Source: Ifrita kowaldi (lineage: Eukaryota; Chordata; Aves; Passeriformes; Cinclosomatidae). From it: 64,000 bases of DNA. The notes beneath the pieces were generated by a model. The model did not search any database. It was not told the DNA's origin and saw only the letters and a list, made by a program, of their open reading frames with translations. Below, in pieces: positions 1-47,777 of the stretch; within the stretch, counting starts at the first letter, position 1; the number at the start of each line of letters is the position of its first letter. Position numbers and translations under genes: made by a program. The stretch lies in the NCBI GenBank assembly GCA_013398055.1, contig VZRS01001513.1, positions 274,748 to 338,747 of the forward strand, in the 5' to 3' direction.

Positions 1-215
1 CTGTCATAGAATCATGGAATAGTTTGGGTTGGAAGGGACCTCAAAGGTCACCCAGTCCCACCCTCCTGCAATGAGCAGGGACAGTTTCTACTATATCAGG
101 TTGCTCAGAGCCCTGTCCAGTGTGACCTTTCATGTTTCCAGGAATGGGACATCCGCCACCAGTCTGGGCAACCTGTGCCAGTGTTTCACTACCCTCCACA
201 GGTCCTTTTTCAAAT
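1..215 (-). mobile_element. CR1 LINE 3' fragment
   Basis: The plus strand begins at the reverse complement of the CR1 tail (tcatagaatcatgg), followed by the typical gggttggaagggacctcaaa and later gggacatccgccaccagtctg. It may extend left of the window. It is 5'-truncated, as most avian CR1 copies are, and non-coding. Confidence 0.9.
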
Positions 216-1159
216 GACAAGGAGCTCACTTGAGTGTGATCCACCTGCTAATCCTAGGATGATTCCTTGGCTCCTGTGGAGGTGCCAGTAACACTATAGG
301 AGCTCAGAAGAGTGGAAAAAAAGGATGTGCCCATCTTCTGTACATCATGGTGTTTGCACACCTCAGCAGAGTGCTAGAAATGTGAAATTTTGCCGTGTTA
401 TTCCTTAGGATTTGGTTGCATGGTGGGGCCATCAGTGGAAGCACTTTCTATGCCTTGTAATGATGGCAGCACTGAGGGAGTGTTGCTGTCACTGGCTGGT
501 CCCACGTTTCCTCCATGCACCACTGCCTGGGAGAATGAGCATAGAGGGGCTGCTGGCATTTGAAGGGCTGTCATAAGCTGCCATTCAGAACAGTGTAATC
601 ACAAGAGACTTAAAAACCTGATGTCCTTTGTCATTTGGTTGCCCTTGGTTCAGTCACACTTTTTACAGCTGATGGGACATGGGGAAATTTTGAATATAAT
701 GTTGGTTCTTTGAATATGGAATAAAATTTTGAATAAAACAAGACAGCATTGACCTTGAAGAATCATGGACCTCAAAAGATCTCCGCAGTAGGGATTCTGT
801 GAAGGAAAATGCTGTCTCCAAAGCTTTTAACTGCCAAACTGTATTACATCTCTGAGCAGAGCTTTCCAGAGATTTAACAGTCTTGCCCCAGTGGAAACAG
901 AGGTCTGTACTCCAAAGCACAACCTCACTACAGCTGCTCAGCAAATGTCACATGAAACTTTTAATGCAGGGGAAAAATTGGTTGAGTTAGAAACAGTTTG
1001 GTTTAGAAAAATGGCCACAGCATTTTTCCCCAATTTTTTCCCAAACAACCCCTCAGAATGGGGAGCAGCCCTTTGGAGCAGCCACCATCACAGTGGTGAA
1101 AGGGCTGAAAAACCAGAATAAATACCATGGCAATATTGCATTGCATTTTCTCTACACTA

Positions 1160-1478
1160 CCTGGAAGGAAGCTGAGACCCCCCCCCTGAGGTGGGGTCTC
1201 TTCTCCCAGGAAACTGTTGGTAGGACAAGACGAAATGGCCTCATGTTGCACCAGGAAGGGTTTGGGTTGGATATGAGGAAAATTTGCTTCGCTCAAAGAG
1301 TGGTCAAGCACTGGAACAGGCTGTCTAGTGAAGTGGTGCAGTTGCCATCCCAGAAAGTGTTCAAAAAGGGAGTAGATGTAGCCCTTCAGGATGTATTTTA
1401 GTGGGCATGGTGGTGTTTGGTCAAAGGTTGGACTTGATGTTCTTGAAGATCTTTTCCAGCCTGAGTGATTCTATGATT
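1160..1478 (+). mobile_element. CR1 LINE 3' fragment, CR1-Y-like
   Basis: Contains the recognisable CR1 sequence gtcaagcactggaacaggct, then gttggacttgatgttcttga and the tail gtgattctatgatt at the 3' end. The 1093-1401 open frame is CR1-derived and not a gene. The 5' limit is approximate; a G/C hairpin at 1174-1200 sits near it. Confidence 0.85.
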
Positions 1479-3608
1479 GAACAGCACTATCAAAGGAGAG
1501 GCTGCTAACATTTATCCATTTCTCCCTGGCATATGCACACATCTGCATTCTAGAAAAATAAGCCAAAACTAATCTTGTGTCCTTTCTTTGGTGGCCTTGG
1601 AGCATATATTTATGTTACCAGCAGATTTTAAGCTGGGTGATTTAAAGATACAATAACAAGGAAAGTCCTCGCCTTGTTGAAGCTGTATATTTTATGATAT
1701 GCTGCAAATGAGAAAGTCAGGGCAGTTTTCTGACATATTTACTGAATAAGGCAAATCTCTGTAGGCCATACAGTAATTCTGTAGCAATATCTGTCCCTGC
1801 CTGATTAACACCCTAGATTATTGGTACAAGGAGAATTTTCATCACGTACTTCTATTTGCAAGGGGTCAGACTAAATAATCATAATGTTCCTTTCTGAGTC
1901 TAAAATCTATTAATCTGTTTACTCATTTTCCTTTTATGTGTTACTTCATTTGAACAATGAGATGAGGGTGGCCAATTTCTCTTTCCTTTTGAACAGCACG
2001 TTGGCCAGGTTTGCTTTCTGGTTCTCATGCATTTTCACAATGCAGAGGAATTTTAAAGCCAAACAGAAAAGACCTCTATTAAAAACAAAATACATTTTAA
2101 GAATGGAAATATCTGTATTAATAAGAATTCCTTTGTTAGAGAAACATAATACCCAAAGGCCGAACTTCTCAGGAATAGTCCCTTCAGTATTTCTTATCTC
2201 CCCTCACACTTCAGCTTCATGCTGAATTCTGTGTTTTTCTGATTTATATTGTAGGAAACTGAGAATGTGTAACTTCTGATGGATAAGCTGCTCACAGTTA
2301 CAGGGTAATGCTCATATTTAACTTACTTCTCATATTGTCCTGGGAGGTCTCCTGCTCCAAGTTTCTGAAATCAGTCCTCTTTTCATTAAGCATCCCTAAT
2401 GTGCAGGTTCAAACAGTATTAGTGAATCCTTAGGGATGTGTCTGCCTTTCCAGGGTGGTTCTTCTAACCCAACATGATGTATGGTGCTTTGGTGACTTGT
2501 CCAATCGAGAATGGATCATGACTTGTACAGTGAAGCATCAGGTGAACTTAACACCCTTCTGGAGGGAAAAGCTGACAAGCTCTGAATAGCTTTGCTGGGA
2601 TTCTTCATGTAAATCCACCACTAATGAGTTCATCAATAAGACTCCTGATAAAAAGCAATTAAAGTGTCAAGCAGTAAATGATCTAGAGCAATTCCAGCCT
2701 GTAGCACAAAAGAGGCAGAAGGAAAACATCAGTGTTTTGCCAAATGGCAAAGAAAGTGATATTTCAAAGGGTGTTATTTTTCAAGCTCCTAAAACAAGAA
2801 GAAAGGTTCCTACACTCGGTAACAGTGGGGATTGCAGGGGTGAAGAAGTGAGAGGATATATCTGTACCCACAGACAGTCCCACCAAGAGAAAGAAAGAGT
2901 AACATGGATACATTAATATGACTAACAATTTTTAATTCCAGCATTAATTTATTCTTTTATTCATGTATTTATTCACCTGAAGGCTAACATATGCAGGGAT
3001 GTCCCCCACCAGGCAGCCCAGCTGAGGTGACAGTCTGGCAGGTATCTGGCACAGTGACCTGCAATGTGCGTGTGCAGGTTTCACTCTGCTGGCAAAAACA
3101 CCAGAAATTCAGAGAGATGGACTCTTGTTTTTTGTTTATCAGTTTAGGAGCCTTAAATTACAAGGGAGTTTTTGTTTGGTTCTCATTTTTCATCAAAGTA
3201 CTTTGAAACTTTGCACATTCTGCTTCCCTGATGGTGCTGCAGAAGAATAGGATGCTTCAGAAACAGGTTGATAATGCCCTTTCTCTTTGCCTGCAGAATT
3301 GGCTGTTTTCTTTTTGTTTGTCAGTTTGGTTCTTTCCCGATGAATTGATGGTGAAATGTGTTAATGTAAAGGGAAGGTGTAACAGTAATGCTGAAATGTT
3401 TCCTCATCTCTCACAGGTTACATCTGTGAATTAGAAATTGCACAAATACGGAAACTGTGGTGTCAAGGACTGACACCAATCCTTGAACAGAGCCTGAGTA
3501 ATTACTAGGACACTGTTAGAGTGACCACTCCTTTGTCTCTAATGAGCATTGCAAGGTCTTTCAGGGTCCTTTTTTACTGTCTGTGCAGGATGTTCAGCCA
3601 ACAGTGAA

Positions 3609-3710
3609 CACACTGAGTGGCTCAGTTGACAAGGTAGCTCATCCATGTACAAAACCATTGGTATTTTCAAAGTTTTTTGAAACCTGTCCTAAACTGAGCC
3701 ACTCAGTGTG
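3609..3710. repeat. Perfect 19-bp inverted repeat, 102-nt hairpin
   Basis: The arm cacactgagtggctcagtt (3609-3627) is the exact reverse complement of aactgagccactcagtgtg (3692-3710). With a 3-nt and a 1-nt bulge, seven more pairs form inside (gaca.ggt with acc.tgtc). The rest is an A/T-rich loop. Candidate identities are a small non-autonomous DNA transposon remnant or a transcribed hairpin RNA. I recognise neither. Confidence 0.8.
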
Positions 3711-4868
3711 GCAGCTTGTGGTGGAGGTTTAGATCGGCATTTAAACATCAAATTGGGAAGAAACAAGAAGCGAAACCCCCAGATCAAGTCAGGAAAATAA
3801 AAGATTAAAAATGTAGCTGTAGGAATTTATCACAAACTCCAGCACCGGGCTAGATCCTCTGAAAGATTTGTATCATCTGCATGATCGATACATGAATTCT
3901 CCTTAATGAAACACTAGATCCAGCAGCTCTTATCTCAGGAAACGCTGGAAACAGTACAATCTGTGTTTCCCCAGCAGAATTGCAGATAATGTCTCTTTTA
4001 TCATATGGTCAAGTTGTGTTCTACCATCCCTTCTCAACCTGGGTGTTAATGGCATTACATCCTGGCCTGTACCAGCACCAGTGTGGCCAGCAGGACCAGG
4101 GCACTGACTGCCCCCTGTACTGGGCACTGGGTGAGGCTTCCCCTCGAGTCCTGTTTCCTTTCAACTCGAATGTTTGTTCTGGCCCTCCTCATGTGGCTAG
4201 TCAGTGATATGTACTAATGGCATATAGCCTCAGCTGAAAGATGTAGTAGAAGTGAAAAGTATCCATATTTATGGCTGGATTTTGTGGGGTTTTTTTTTTC
4301 ATTCTAAATGAAATTAATAATCTGGTCATTGTTTTGAAATTGTTTCCTGTATTGCTGGAGACAGGCAAGGCACTTGCCGGGGTGTCCGTGTGCAATGGGG
4401 ACATTTAGCTCAGCTCCTTCTCCGAGTGCTGGGCTTTTCCCATGTTGCTTGGAGAGCCAGGGGAGAGCCACTGCTCGGTGGCTGAGCAAGGACCAAGGGT
4501 TGGAGTCTCACATGTTCCATCCAGGCAGTCCCAGCAGACACATCCATACAGAAGATGCAGTTGTGGCTGCTTTGCTGACTTTTGCCCAGCTCTGAGTCCC
4601 CGGGCAGGGCTGATGGCTGCTGTAGACCACAGTGCGACACTTGAGCTGCTCCAGGGTTAAATGCTTTTCAGGTAACTCAACTTGGCTAGTCCTCCTTTGA
4701 CTTTTTCTGCACTGGGAACCAAGATTGAAATCAGCAGGGGAAAAGGGTTCCTTTTGCTGTTGTTTTTGTGTCCAGCTCTGTGAGCCAGTGCCAGCTGCAA
4801 TACAGGAGCAGTCCTCTAATTTCCACTAATGAGAAATCCCTCCTACCCTCTCTTTCTGGATAGAAAAT

Positions 4869-4894
4869 TTTGTCTTAAATTTCTTTAAGACAAA
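4869..4894. repeat. 11-bp perfect hairpin
   Basis: tttgtcttaaa and tttaagacaaa are separated by a 4-nt loop (tttc). A/T-rich hairpin in the upstream intron. Confidence 0.7.
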
Positions 4895-7123
4895 GACCTA
4901 ATTCTGCTCTTACTGCCTGCAGTTTCAACTTTGCCTCAAAATTGCCATAGAGAGGGCAAAGCTGGACGGTGCCATTAAAGAGAAAACAATTATTCCAGAG
5001 TATTAAAGACTGGAACAAGTTGCAGCATTGCTTTGTGAGTGCCCAGGTCTGTTCAGAGCAGATGCCAAGTCCCTTCTCAGCAGGGCAGAGGAGGCTGGGA
5101 TACAGACCAGCAAACAGGCCACATCTCCACCATGAGTTTAGAGCTCAGATGCTCTCCCACAGCTGCCTTTGCTGGTTTACTCCTGTAACAGCACTAATTT
5201 ATGTCAGTCCCTGGCCGCCGTGCAGGAAGCAGCATTCCCAATGACATTACGGTTGAGTTAAGCCTATTTTGGAGGAGAAAAGCCATATGGACATAAGCTC
5301 CATATGGAAAGTAGCCATGGCCTTGGGTGCTGTGTTGAAGAGCATCCTGGGGAGGTGGACCTCAGCCAGGAATCTTGCCCACAGCAGGGAGACTCTGGAG
5401 GTGAGTGCAAATGTGCACTGCACCATGACATGGAGTCACCACACTAATAAACGGCAGCACGAGACCCTTGGCTCCCTGCATCTACCTGGGATGCTCTCAA
5501 CACTCGGAATGACCGAGTGGCTGCAAATGTAAGGGCTGCTCCTCCTGAGTCCTTGGATTAAGCTCTGGTTTGCAGTGCATCATTTAAGAGGTTGCAAATA
5601 TTTTCTGTGTGTTGGAATAAAATTATAAACAGATTGAGCCCGGGTACAGTAGATCCACTGGACTAAATTTGACTAGGAAAACTTTCAATTAAAGAATGAG
5701 GCTTAAGAGGGATGGGGAGTGAGCTGGCATGGAGGGAAATTCTGTCAATTTAGTGAAAAAAATTTTGTGGAAATATACTCTCTGCAGAGATCGAAGGAGA
5801 GTTTCCTTGTGCAGGAAAGTACGTGATGTAAATTGGTACCTACTAAAGCAGTCCATTGCTTGAATGTAACAAAAGTAACTGTATGAAACTGCAAAACAAC
5901 ACACACTGCACTTTCATGGGGAAATGTGCTGTATTCAGTGATATTAATTACTGTGTGGGCTCAATTTTCAGTGCAATCAATCCACAGGAAACAAAGGGAC
6001 TGCAAGGGAAATATAAAAAGACAGTCAGCTAATAGGAGCCAGATTCAATAAAATTGTCTCTGCCTTCAATGAACAGTGAGGGTGAGGTGTGTTAGTTCTC
6101 CCTGGCACAGAATGGGCCAGGCAGTGAATATAGGGCCAAAAGGAGCTTGGAGCAACACTCTGTGTACTCATACATATGTATATATAAATATGTATATGTG
6201 AGAAATACAACTCCTATTTTGAGAAACTAGGAAAGAAAGGGATTTAATTCAGGCTGTTGGTGGACTTCAGGTCCTGGGTGAACTTCACCTTTCCTGCAGT
6301 TTCAATTTAGTGGCAGTATTTTAGCAAGCTGTTAGGTTTGTTTGCCTACCAGTTAATAGAAGGATTATCTGGTTTCTTTCTTTTTCTTCCTGGTTGCTTT
6401 TCATTTTTGAAGCTGAATGTGTTCATTATTAGAGGTAGCATTCTCTCCCATTCAGGCTCCAAACTTCCCTAGGAAGTGACTTCATGTTGTTATTCAAGCA
6501 GATTGTTGCCTGGAGTGGCTGAATTACCTAGTGTTCGTGTAATGGCAAGCTCTCAGTCCATATGTATTTAATGACTGTAATCATTTGTTATTTTCCCTTT
6601 ATTAGGTTTGTTTTTAAAGAAAGTTTTACTGTGCTATTTATGATATGCTAAGTGGTGCAACTTGCTGAAGAAACATATCGCATACATTTTATTTTTTAAT
6701 AGGTTTTGCTTGCTAAAATGGAAATCTTTTATTTACCCTAGTAGGGCAGTTTTTTGCTGACAGTTTTATTATTTCAATTACTGAGATATTTCTTTCCTCT
6801 TTTGTTTCCTCGGATACTCCTCCAGGGAGTTTTAATGTGCCATTCTTTATTTAAGATTGGGTTCAGAACGTGTTATTTCTAGCAAGGCAGGGAAAAAGTG
6901 CAACACAGCAGACATTAAATAGTGGGATGTCAAGGTTTTATTTTCTTTCCTCTTTGAGTTGTGGAATCGTTTCCTCATTTGTGTCATCTGGTGATTAATT
7001 GCACTGATAATCTGTGCTCCTCATCAATAACTGTCTCCTACCAGCGCCAGGCAGAGACTGTGCTCTGCCTAAAGAGCTTGTGATTGCAGATAAATGAACA
7101 TACGTGTCTGAGTAAAGGAGGGG

Positions 7124-7154
7124 ACCTCTGAGAGTTTTTAAAATTCTCAGAGGT
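7124..7154. repeat. 10-bp perfect hairpin, extended by a wobble pair
   Basis: acctctgaga (7124-7133) pairs with tctcagaggt (7145-7154). A G-T wobble and three further T-A pairs shrink the loop to three bases. Located in the upstream intron, 370 bp from a CR1. Confidence 0.7.
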
Positions 7155-7520
7155 GCAGGCTACTTTAATAAACTAATGCTCTGTAGGTAGTGGCAGCAAC
7201 TTCTGAATGCATTTCACTCACTTGTGGGGAAAGAATGGGATCATTCCTTCAGGGCAAACCCCAGGCCTTGCTCAGTGGAGTGAAAAGTGAACCCCAAGGG
7301 ATCATATGAGGGGTGGGCCAGCACCAGCAGATGGAACTGCCTATGCAAAGTTCTCGAGGGTGGGACAGCATGGAAAGCAAGGTCTGCTCCCCTGGCTCTT
7401 GCTGGGGTATGTTCGTGATTCCCTCTGCACAAGCTAGTGAGTTTTTGAGCACTCCCTGATGTGTGATGGATTTTATGCTCCATTATAGCCTGACCAGTCC
7501 TTGGAGAAAATCAAACTCAA

Positions 7521-7945
7521 TTCACAGAATCATAAAATGTGCTGAATTGGAAGGGACCCATCAGGACCATTGAGTCCAGCTGGCCCTGCACAGGACACCC
7601 CAGTCACATCATGTGCCTGAGAGCGCTGCCCAAATGCTTTTGAACTCTGTCAGTCTTGGTGCTGTGACCACTTCCCTGGGGAGCTGTTCCAGTGCCCAAC
7701 CACCCTCTGGATGAAGAACCTTTTCTCCCCTGATTCAGCTTCAGGCCATTCCCTCGGGTCCTGTCACTGGGCACCAGAGAAGAGATCAGTGCCTGCCCCT
7801 CCACTGCCCCTCATGAGGATGTTGAAGGCCACAATGAGGTCTCCCCTCAGTCTCCTCCAGGCTGACCAGACCAAGTGACCTCAGGCCCTACTCATAAGGC
7901 TTCCCCTCCAGACCCTTCACCATCCTCGTGGCCCTTCTTGGGACA
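7521..7945 (-). mobile_element. CR1 LINE 3' fragment just upstream of a CAMK1D exon
   Basis: Begins ttcacagaatcataaaatg and continues with gaattggaagggacc, cttccctggggagctgttcc and aaggtctcccctcagtctcc-like words, all typical of CR1 read in reverse. It ends about 140 bp before the splice acceptor at 8086. Confidence 0.9.
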
Positions 7946-8086
7946 GTGGGGGAGCCCCCAGAGCTGCAGGCAGACCTGCTCTGGCTGCCTGTGTCTAGTG
8001 CATGACCTTGGCCATCCTTTAATGATACAGAAAGGGCATTACAAAGCACATCCTCACTCTTCTGCTTCCCGTTGTGTTTTCCAGAG

Positions 8087-43743
<35,657 letters not shown>

Positions 43744-43935
43744 GCGCCGGGGCGGCGAGGAGCGGGCAGGCGGCGGGGCTGGCAGGCGGCCTCGGCGCCG
43801 TCCCACCCTGCTTGGCGAAGGACTAGAAGAAAGAAGATTTTTTATGGCCATATTTTATACTGCAATTCTGAAATGTTTCATTTATCACAAACTGCAATGA
43901 CTCCAGGAGGAATGGAATCTAACAGTCTCTGGTGC

Positions 43936-43943
43936 TGTACATA
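43936..43943 (+). promoter_or_regulatory. Pumilio-type element (UGUACAUA) in 3' UTR
   Basis: TGTACATA fits the PUM consensus UGUANAUA and lies 193 nt after the stop, at the start of the AU hairpin. A second match, TGTAAATA, occurs near 49013. Function is inferred from motif only, and eight-base matches do occur by chance. Confidence 0.4.
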
Positions 43944-43946
43944 TAT

Positions 43947-43980
43947 ATACATATATATATATAAAAATATATATATGTAT
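43947..43980 (+). repeat. (AU)-rich 14-bp hairpin in 3' UTR
   Basis: atacatatatatat (43947-43960) pairs with atatatatatgtat (43967-43980) around the loop ataaaa. It lies 200 nt after the CAMK1D stop and next to the UGUACAUA word. Confidence 0.7.
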
Positions 43981-45520
43981 GTGAGTCTAGCAATGTTCTA
44001 ACTAATGAACACTCATTCTTTCCCCCAGTGATTTACTCTTTTCTCAGTGTAGGTAACAGTACATGTTGTATTTTTTTCCATTAACTACAAACATCTCAAC
44101 TGGATTATTTAAATAGAAATACTTTTCTGAGCATTATTTTTTTTTCTTTTAAAAATTACTTCAAGTAATGTCCCTCTTCCAGTTTGCTGAGGGATAGGCT
44201 ATTTCTGTAGGTAGGAATTGGCGTTAACTTTGCAACATGGGAGGATTTCAATGGCATGCCATTTCTTGCTCCTCAAATTGGACTGCAAGTCTGTCTGGCT
44301 TTAGCAGAGCTGTTACTGCTCAGATTAAGAAACTGCTGCTTTCCCCCCATCCTCCTCCTTGAAGGCCATGGGGAGAATTAAATTGCCACTGTTTGGGAGT
44401 CAGCTCATCCTTGGCCTCATTCCTGTGGTGCTGGGGATCAGCACCCTTGTTTCAGAGGAGAGGCAGGTACACGGTGGCAGGCAGGAGCTGACCAGAGCTG
44501 TGCAAGGGAAATGACAGAGCATGGCCTCATTCTGCAGCTCCCATCTCCTTCGAGTTGCTGTGTGTTGTGAGCAGAGGGAAAGAAAAGGAAGATATGGGGC
44601 TGGGAATCATCATCCTCTGCCACTGACTTGCTGTGCTGCCCTCAAGCAAGACATTTAATTCACCAGCCTCTGCATGGTGTGGCCTCTGGCATGGGGTGCA
44701 TCCAGCCCAAGGGCTTCATGGCAGAGGTGCTGAGCACCCACAACTCCTCAGGACTTTGTCTGGCATTGCTGATGCTCAGCACCTCCCAGAATGGCCAAAA
44801 GTGGGAAGAGGAGAGGCGTGAGCCCCTCTGTAAAGCACTGGCAGGATCTGGTGTAGTGTAGCTCCATCATGCTCAGGCTGAGGGTTGACAAGGAGCACTG
44901 AGCTGGGAAAGCAGGACCTCGCTGAAAGGCACAGGCAGTGGAGGAAGTGGTGGCACTGGCTCTCCCTCCTCCCCGGAAGCTCATATACCAAAGCAAGCCC
45001 AGTTTACCCATTTTTTAATTACTGAATGCATGCACTTCCCAGGCTTTTTGTGCTGCTGCATCGTACAGGAGCAGCCACCGTGACTGTTGTGCTGCTGTGC
45101 ATTAAAGCAGCTTGAAGCAGAGACGAGAGCAAATTTGCCCAGATTTGCTAAAGGGCTCTCTCCAGGTTACCTCAATGAAATTCCCATCTGTGATTTTGCT
45201 TTGAGGAGGTGCGAAGGGAGGCAGGTGGCAGAGGCAGATGCCCTTCACTGGGCACTCTGAGCCCCTCACATCCCAGACAGGTCCATCCCTGCCAGAGGCA
45301 CAGTTCCCTGCAGTGTGCTCTTTTGCCACACTTGCCTCATTTATTCTGCACAAGAAATTGTGAAAGCCAGTCAAAGACAGAGCTGAATGTATCAGGCAAT
45401 AGTGCCTGTGCTGGGAAAAGCCATAAGATTCGTATTTTTCATTGAGCCTTCTATGTCCTTCTCCAGCTTTAGTTGGTTGGCTTCAGCCAGCGGAGTCGGG
45501 ATTTCATCCATCGTACTAAA

Positions 45521-45526
45521 AATAAA
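45521..45526 (+). promoter_or_regulatory. Candidate proximal polyadenylation signal AATAAA
   Basis: First canonical AATAAA after the CAMK1D stop, about 1.8 kb downstream, followed within 30 nt by GT-containing sequence (ggtggcagtgagc). It could give a short 3' UTR. Use is unproven. Confidence 0.4.
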
Positions 45527-47771
45527 GCTGGAAAAGCAGGTGGCAGTGAGCACTGACTCTGTTTATAGCCACTCCTTCAGTGGCACTTAGAGCTGTTGCA
45601 CCAGATCTCTAGGTTTCCTCTGTGTTTTCCTCTGCTCTCTGTTTTCAGAGGGCTGTGGCACATCTGAGTGATCCCCTGGGAACCCTGGTGCACCCCACCG
45701 TGCTGCAGCTGGCATAGATGCTCGCACTGAAAAGGCTTTAACTTCAATTTCTCATTTTGGGAAAGATAGCAGATACTGAACTGCTGGGGGCTTATAGCAA
45801 AACTCCACATCATTTCCACAGTGAAGACTTCTGACCAAGATTTGGGCAGACTGAAGGGCAGGGGATCTCCTTGCTGCAAGTCACACTCCTGTCCCCATCC
45901 CCTTGCCACTGCCACCATATGCTTTTTATCAGCATTTACATCTGAGCTCTTTACGTCTGCTGCAAAAGCATCAAAACATGACTATAACACAATTTAAACT
46001 CAGTCTAAGGCCACTTTGTTTTACCAGCCTGAGTAAGGAAGTTTTAGTTTTGAGAGACTCCAACCCCAAGAAATTCAAGGTATTTTGAACCCCTATGATT
46101 TCATAAGCCCCGTTGGCCCTGTTCTGCTCCAGTTGCAGGTTGTAAATAGACAGTCTCCCAGTTTGGCATCAGTGGAGTTCCCAACATCTACACACATGCA
46201 ACCAAAAGCAGGATTTGGTTAGGGAATAATTTTGTCTTTGTAGAGCGGTTTTAAAAGTTAGGGCTCAAGTGTTCCCTCTGCACCTCCTCTTCTGAAACCT
46301 GAGGTCTGGTTTGAACTTGACCTCAGCAGTTGCTGTGGCCACTGATTAAAATACAGCATCCAAATGAATCTTGCAGAAAAAAGAAAAGCAAATGGATTTC
46401 CATCTCCAAAACAAAGAGCACTGACAGGAGCAAAGGCAGACATGCTGTCCTGCAGCTGGGGGGTTCCCATGCACTGGCTGCCCCTCCTTGCTGGATGCTT
46501 TCTGTGGTTTTTTTTGTCGGGAGGGGTACTTTCCTTCCATGGTTGGAATTAGTGTGATTTGGTTTTGTTTCTGCAAGTAATATTCTTCCTTAGTTGTGTA
46601 ATTTGTCATCGTTCTCTTTGGCTTGCTATCAACTGCTGGGATCTTAAGAAACAGAAGCACTTAAGAGCAAAATTGTTTCTTTCTGCTAGTTTTGGTGATG
46701 GGGAGCTCTTTTGTATCAGTCAAACACAGCTGGAGACCTGACCGAGGTTCACCAAATGCTTAGAGATCGCTCCTGAAGCGTCACCTGGTTAAAACTTCTC
46801 AGTTTAAATCTGGGTAAATCTGTTAACAGGGGTGACTTGGCAGCACCCAGGCCAGATTTATGAGGGGGCTGGAGACATTTGCCCCTTGGCAGCACAGCCT
46901 GATGGGGCAAACACTCCAGCCTTGCTTGCCAGGGATGCTCCAGTGCTTTTGCATGTCCTTCCCCTGCCCCAGCCCACCTCTGCTCAGCCACTCTCACAGG
47001 AGAATGCAAAGGTGGAGTAAATAATGTGGGCATGGGGAGAAAGCGTCAAAACAAATCCCCAGCTGGCCTTGCCATGAAGGACTAGGTAGAAAAATCACTC
47101 TGGGCTCTTTTCCAATGAACTGTCCTACTAAACAATCTGTGATTTTGCTGCTTGCATGAGGACTTCAGCCTGGACTCTGTTTGTTACCCTTTTCTGCTTT
47201 ACTTTACTGGTACCGATGTGTTTTTCCTTTGTAACTTGTTTTCCTCAGCTCCTTCCCCTTCTTTTTCTTTGCTTGCAGCTTTGATTGTTGATTTTTACCT
47301 CCAGAGTCACAGAGGCCATCTCTGATGCCAACAGCAGTGCTCTTGCTGGGAAAACAAAACAAAACAAAAATCCAGAAAATATCCAGCTGGCCCCTTAGCC
47401 TGCAGAAGAAGTTGTGAGGACAGGCTGCCCGTGAACTCTGTGAGCTGAAAGTCAGTATTGCAGTGGCAGGGGCTTCTGCTGATGATTTTGCATGTGACTT
47501 CATTCCCAGTGCATCCTAACTCTCTGCTGGATCACCCCTCCTGCAGCATGAAATGGATATTGGCCCTGCGGCACGGCTAGTGGGGAAGTAGGAGTGTGGG
47601 GAAAACCTGGCAGTGTTGCTTTCCTGAGACTGTGTCGCTCTGCTGCTGCTGCTGTCTCTTCTGTCCTGGTTGCTGTTGTACAGGTGCCATTAGAGTAGTG
47701 GGTACAACAACAAAAAAAAAAAGGTAGGATTTTACCTATGCCTTGTGTGTCTGTGATGGTTGTGGTGCCGA

Positions 47772-47777
47772 AATAAA
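47772..47777 (+). promoter_or_regulatory. Candidate polyadenylation signal AATAAA
   Basis: Canonical hexamer about 4.0 kb after the stop. The downstream sequence is not clearly GU-rich, so it is a weaker candidate than the other two. Confidence 0.3.

Larger units (their letters stand above)
1..8086 (+). other. CAMK1D: CAMK1D upstream intron, 3' part
   Basis: This is non-coding. It ends with the acceptor of the first visible kinase exon. The start of the intron and the exon before it lie outside the window. It contains three CR1 fragments (1-215, about 1160-1478 and 7521-7945), a 19-bp inverted repeat at 3609-3710, smaller hairpins at 4869-4894 and 7124-7154, and an A/T-rich unique block at about 6300-7080. 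No ORF here resembles a known protein. Confidence 0.85.

Noticed and set aside
1174..1200. gagacccc/ggggtctc hairpin as a terminator
   Set aside because: Bacterial-type terminators do not apply here. It sits within CR1-derived sequence and a C-run.
1093..1401. 102-codon plus-strand open frame
   Set aside because: Its second half (from about 1160) lies within a CR1 3' region. It is repeat-derived and not a gene.
6170..6200. catacatatgtatatataaa as a promoter or TATA box
   Set aside because: Simple TA-rich sequence in an intron, with no initiator or GC-rich promoter context.
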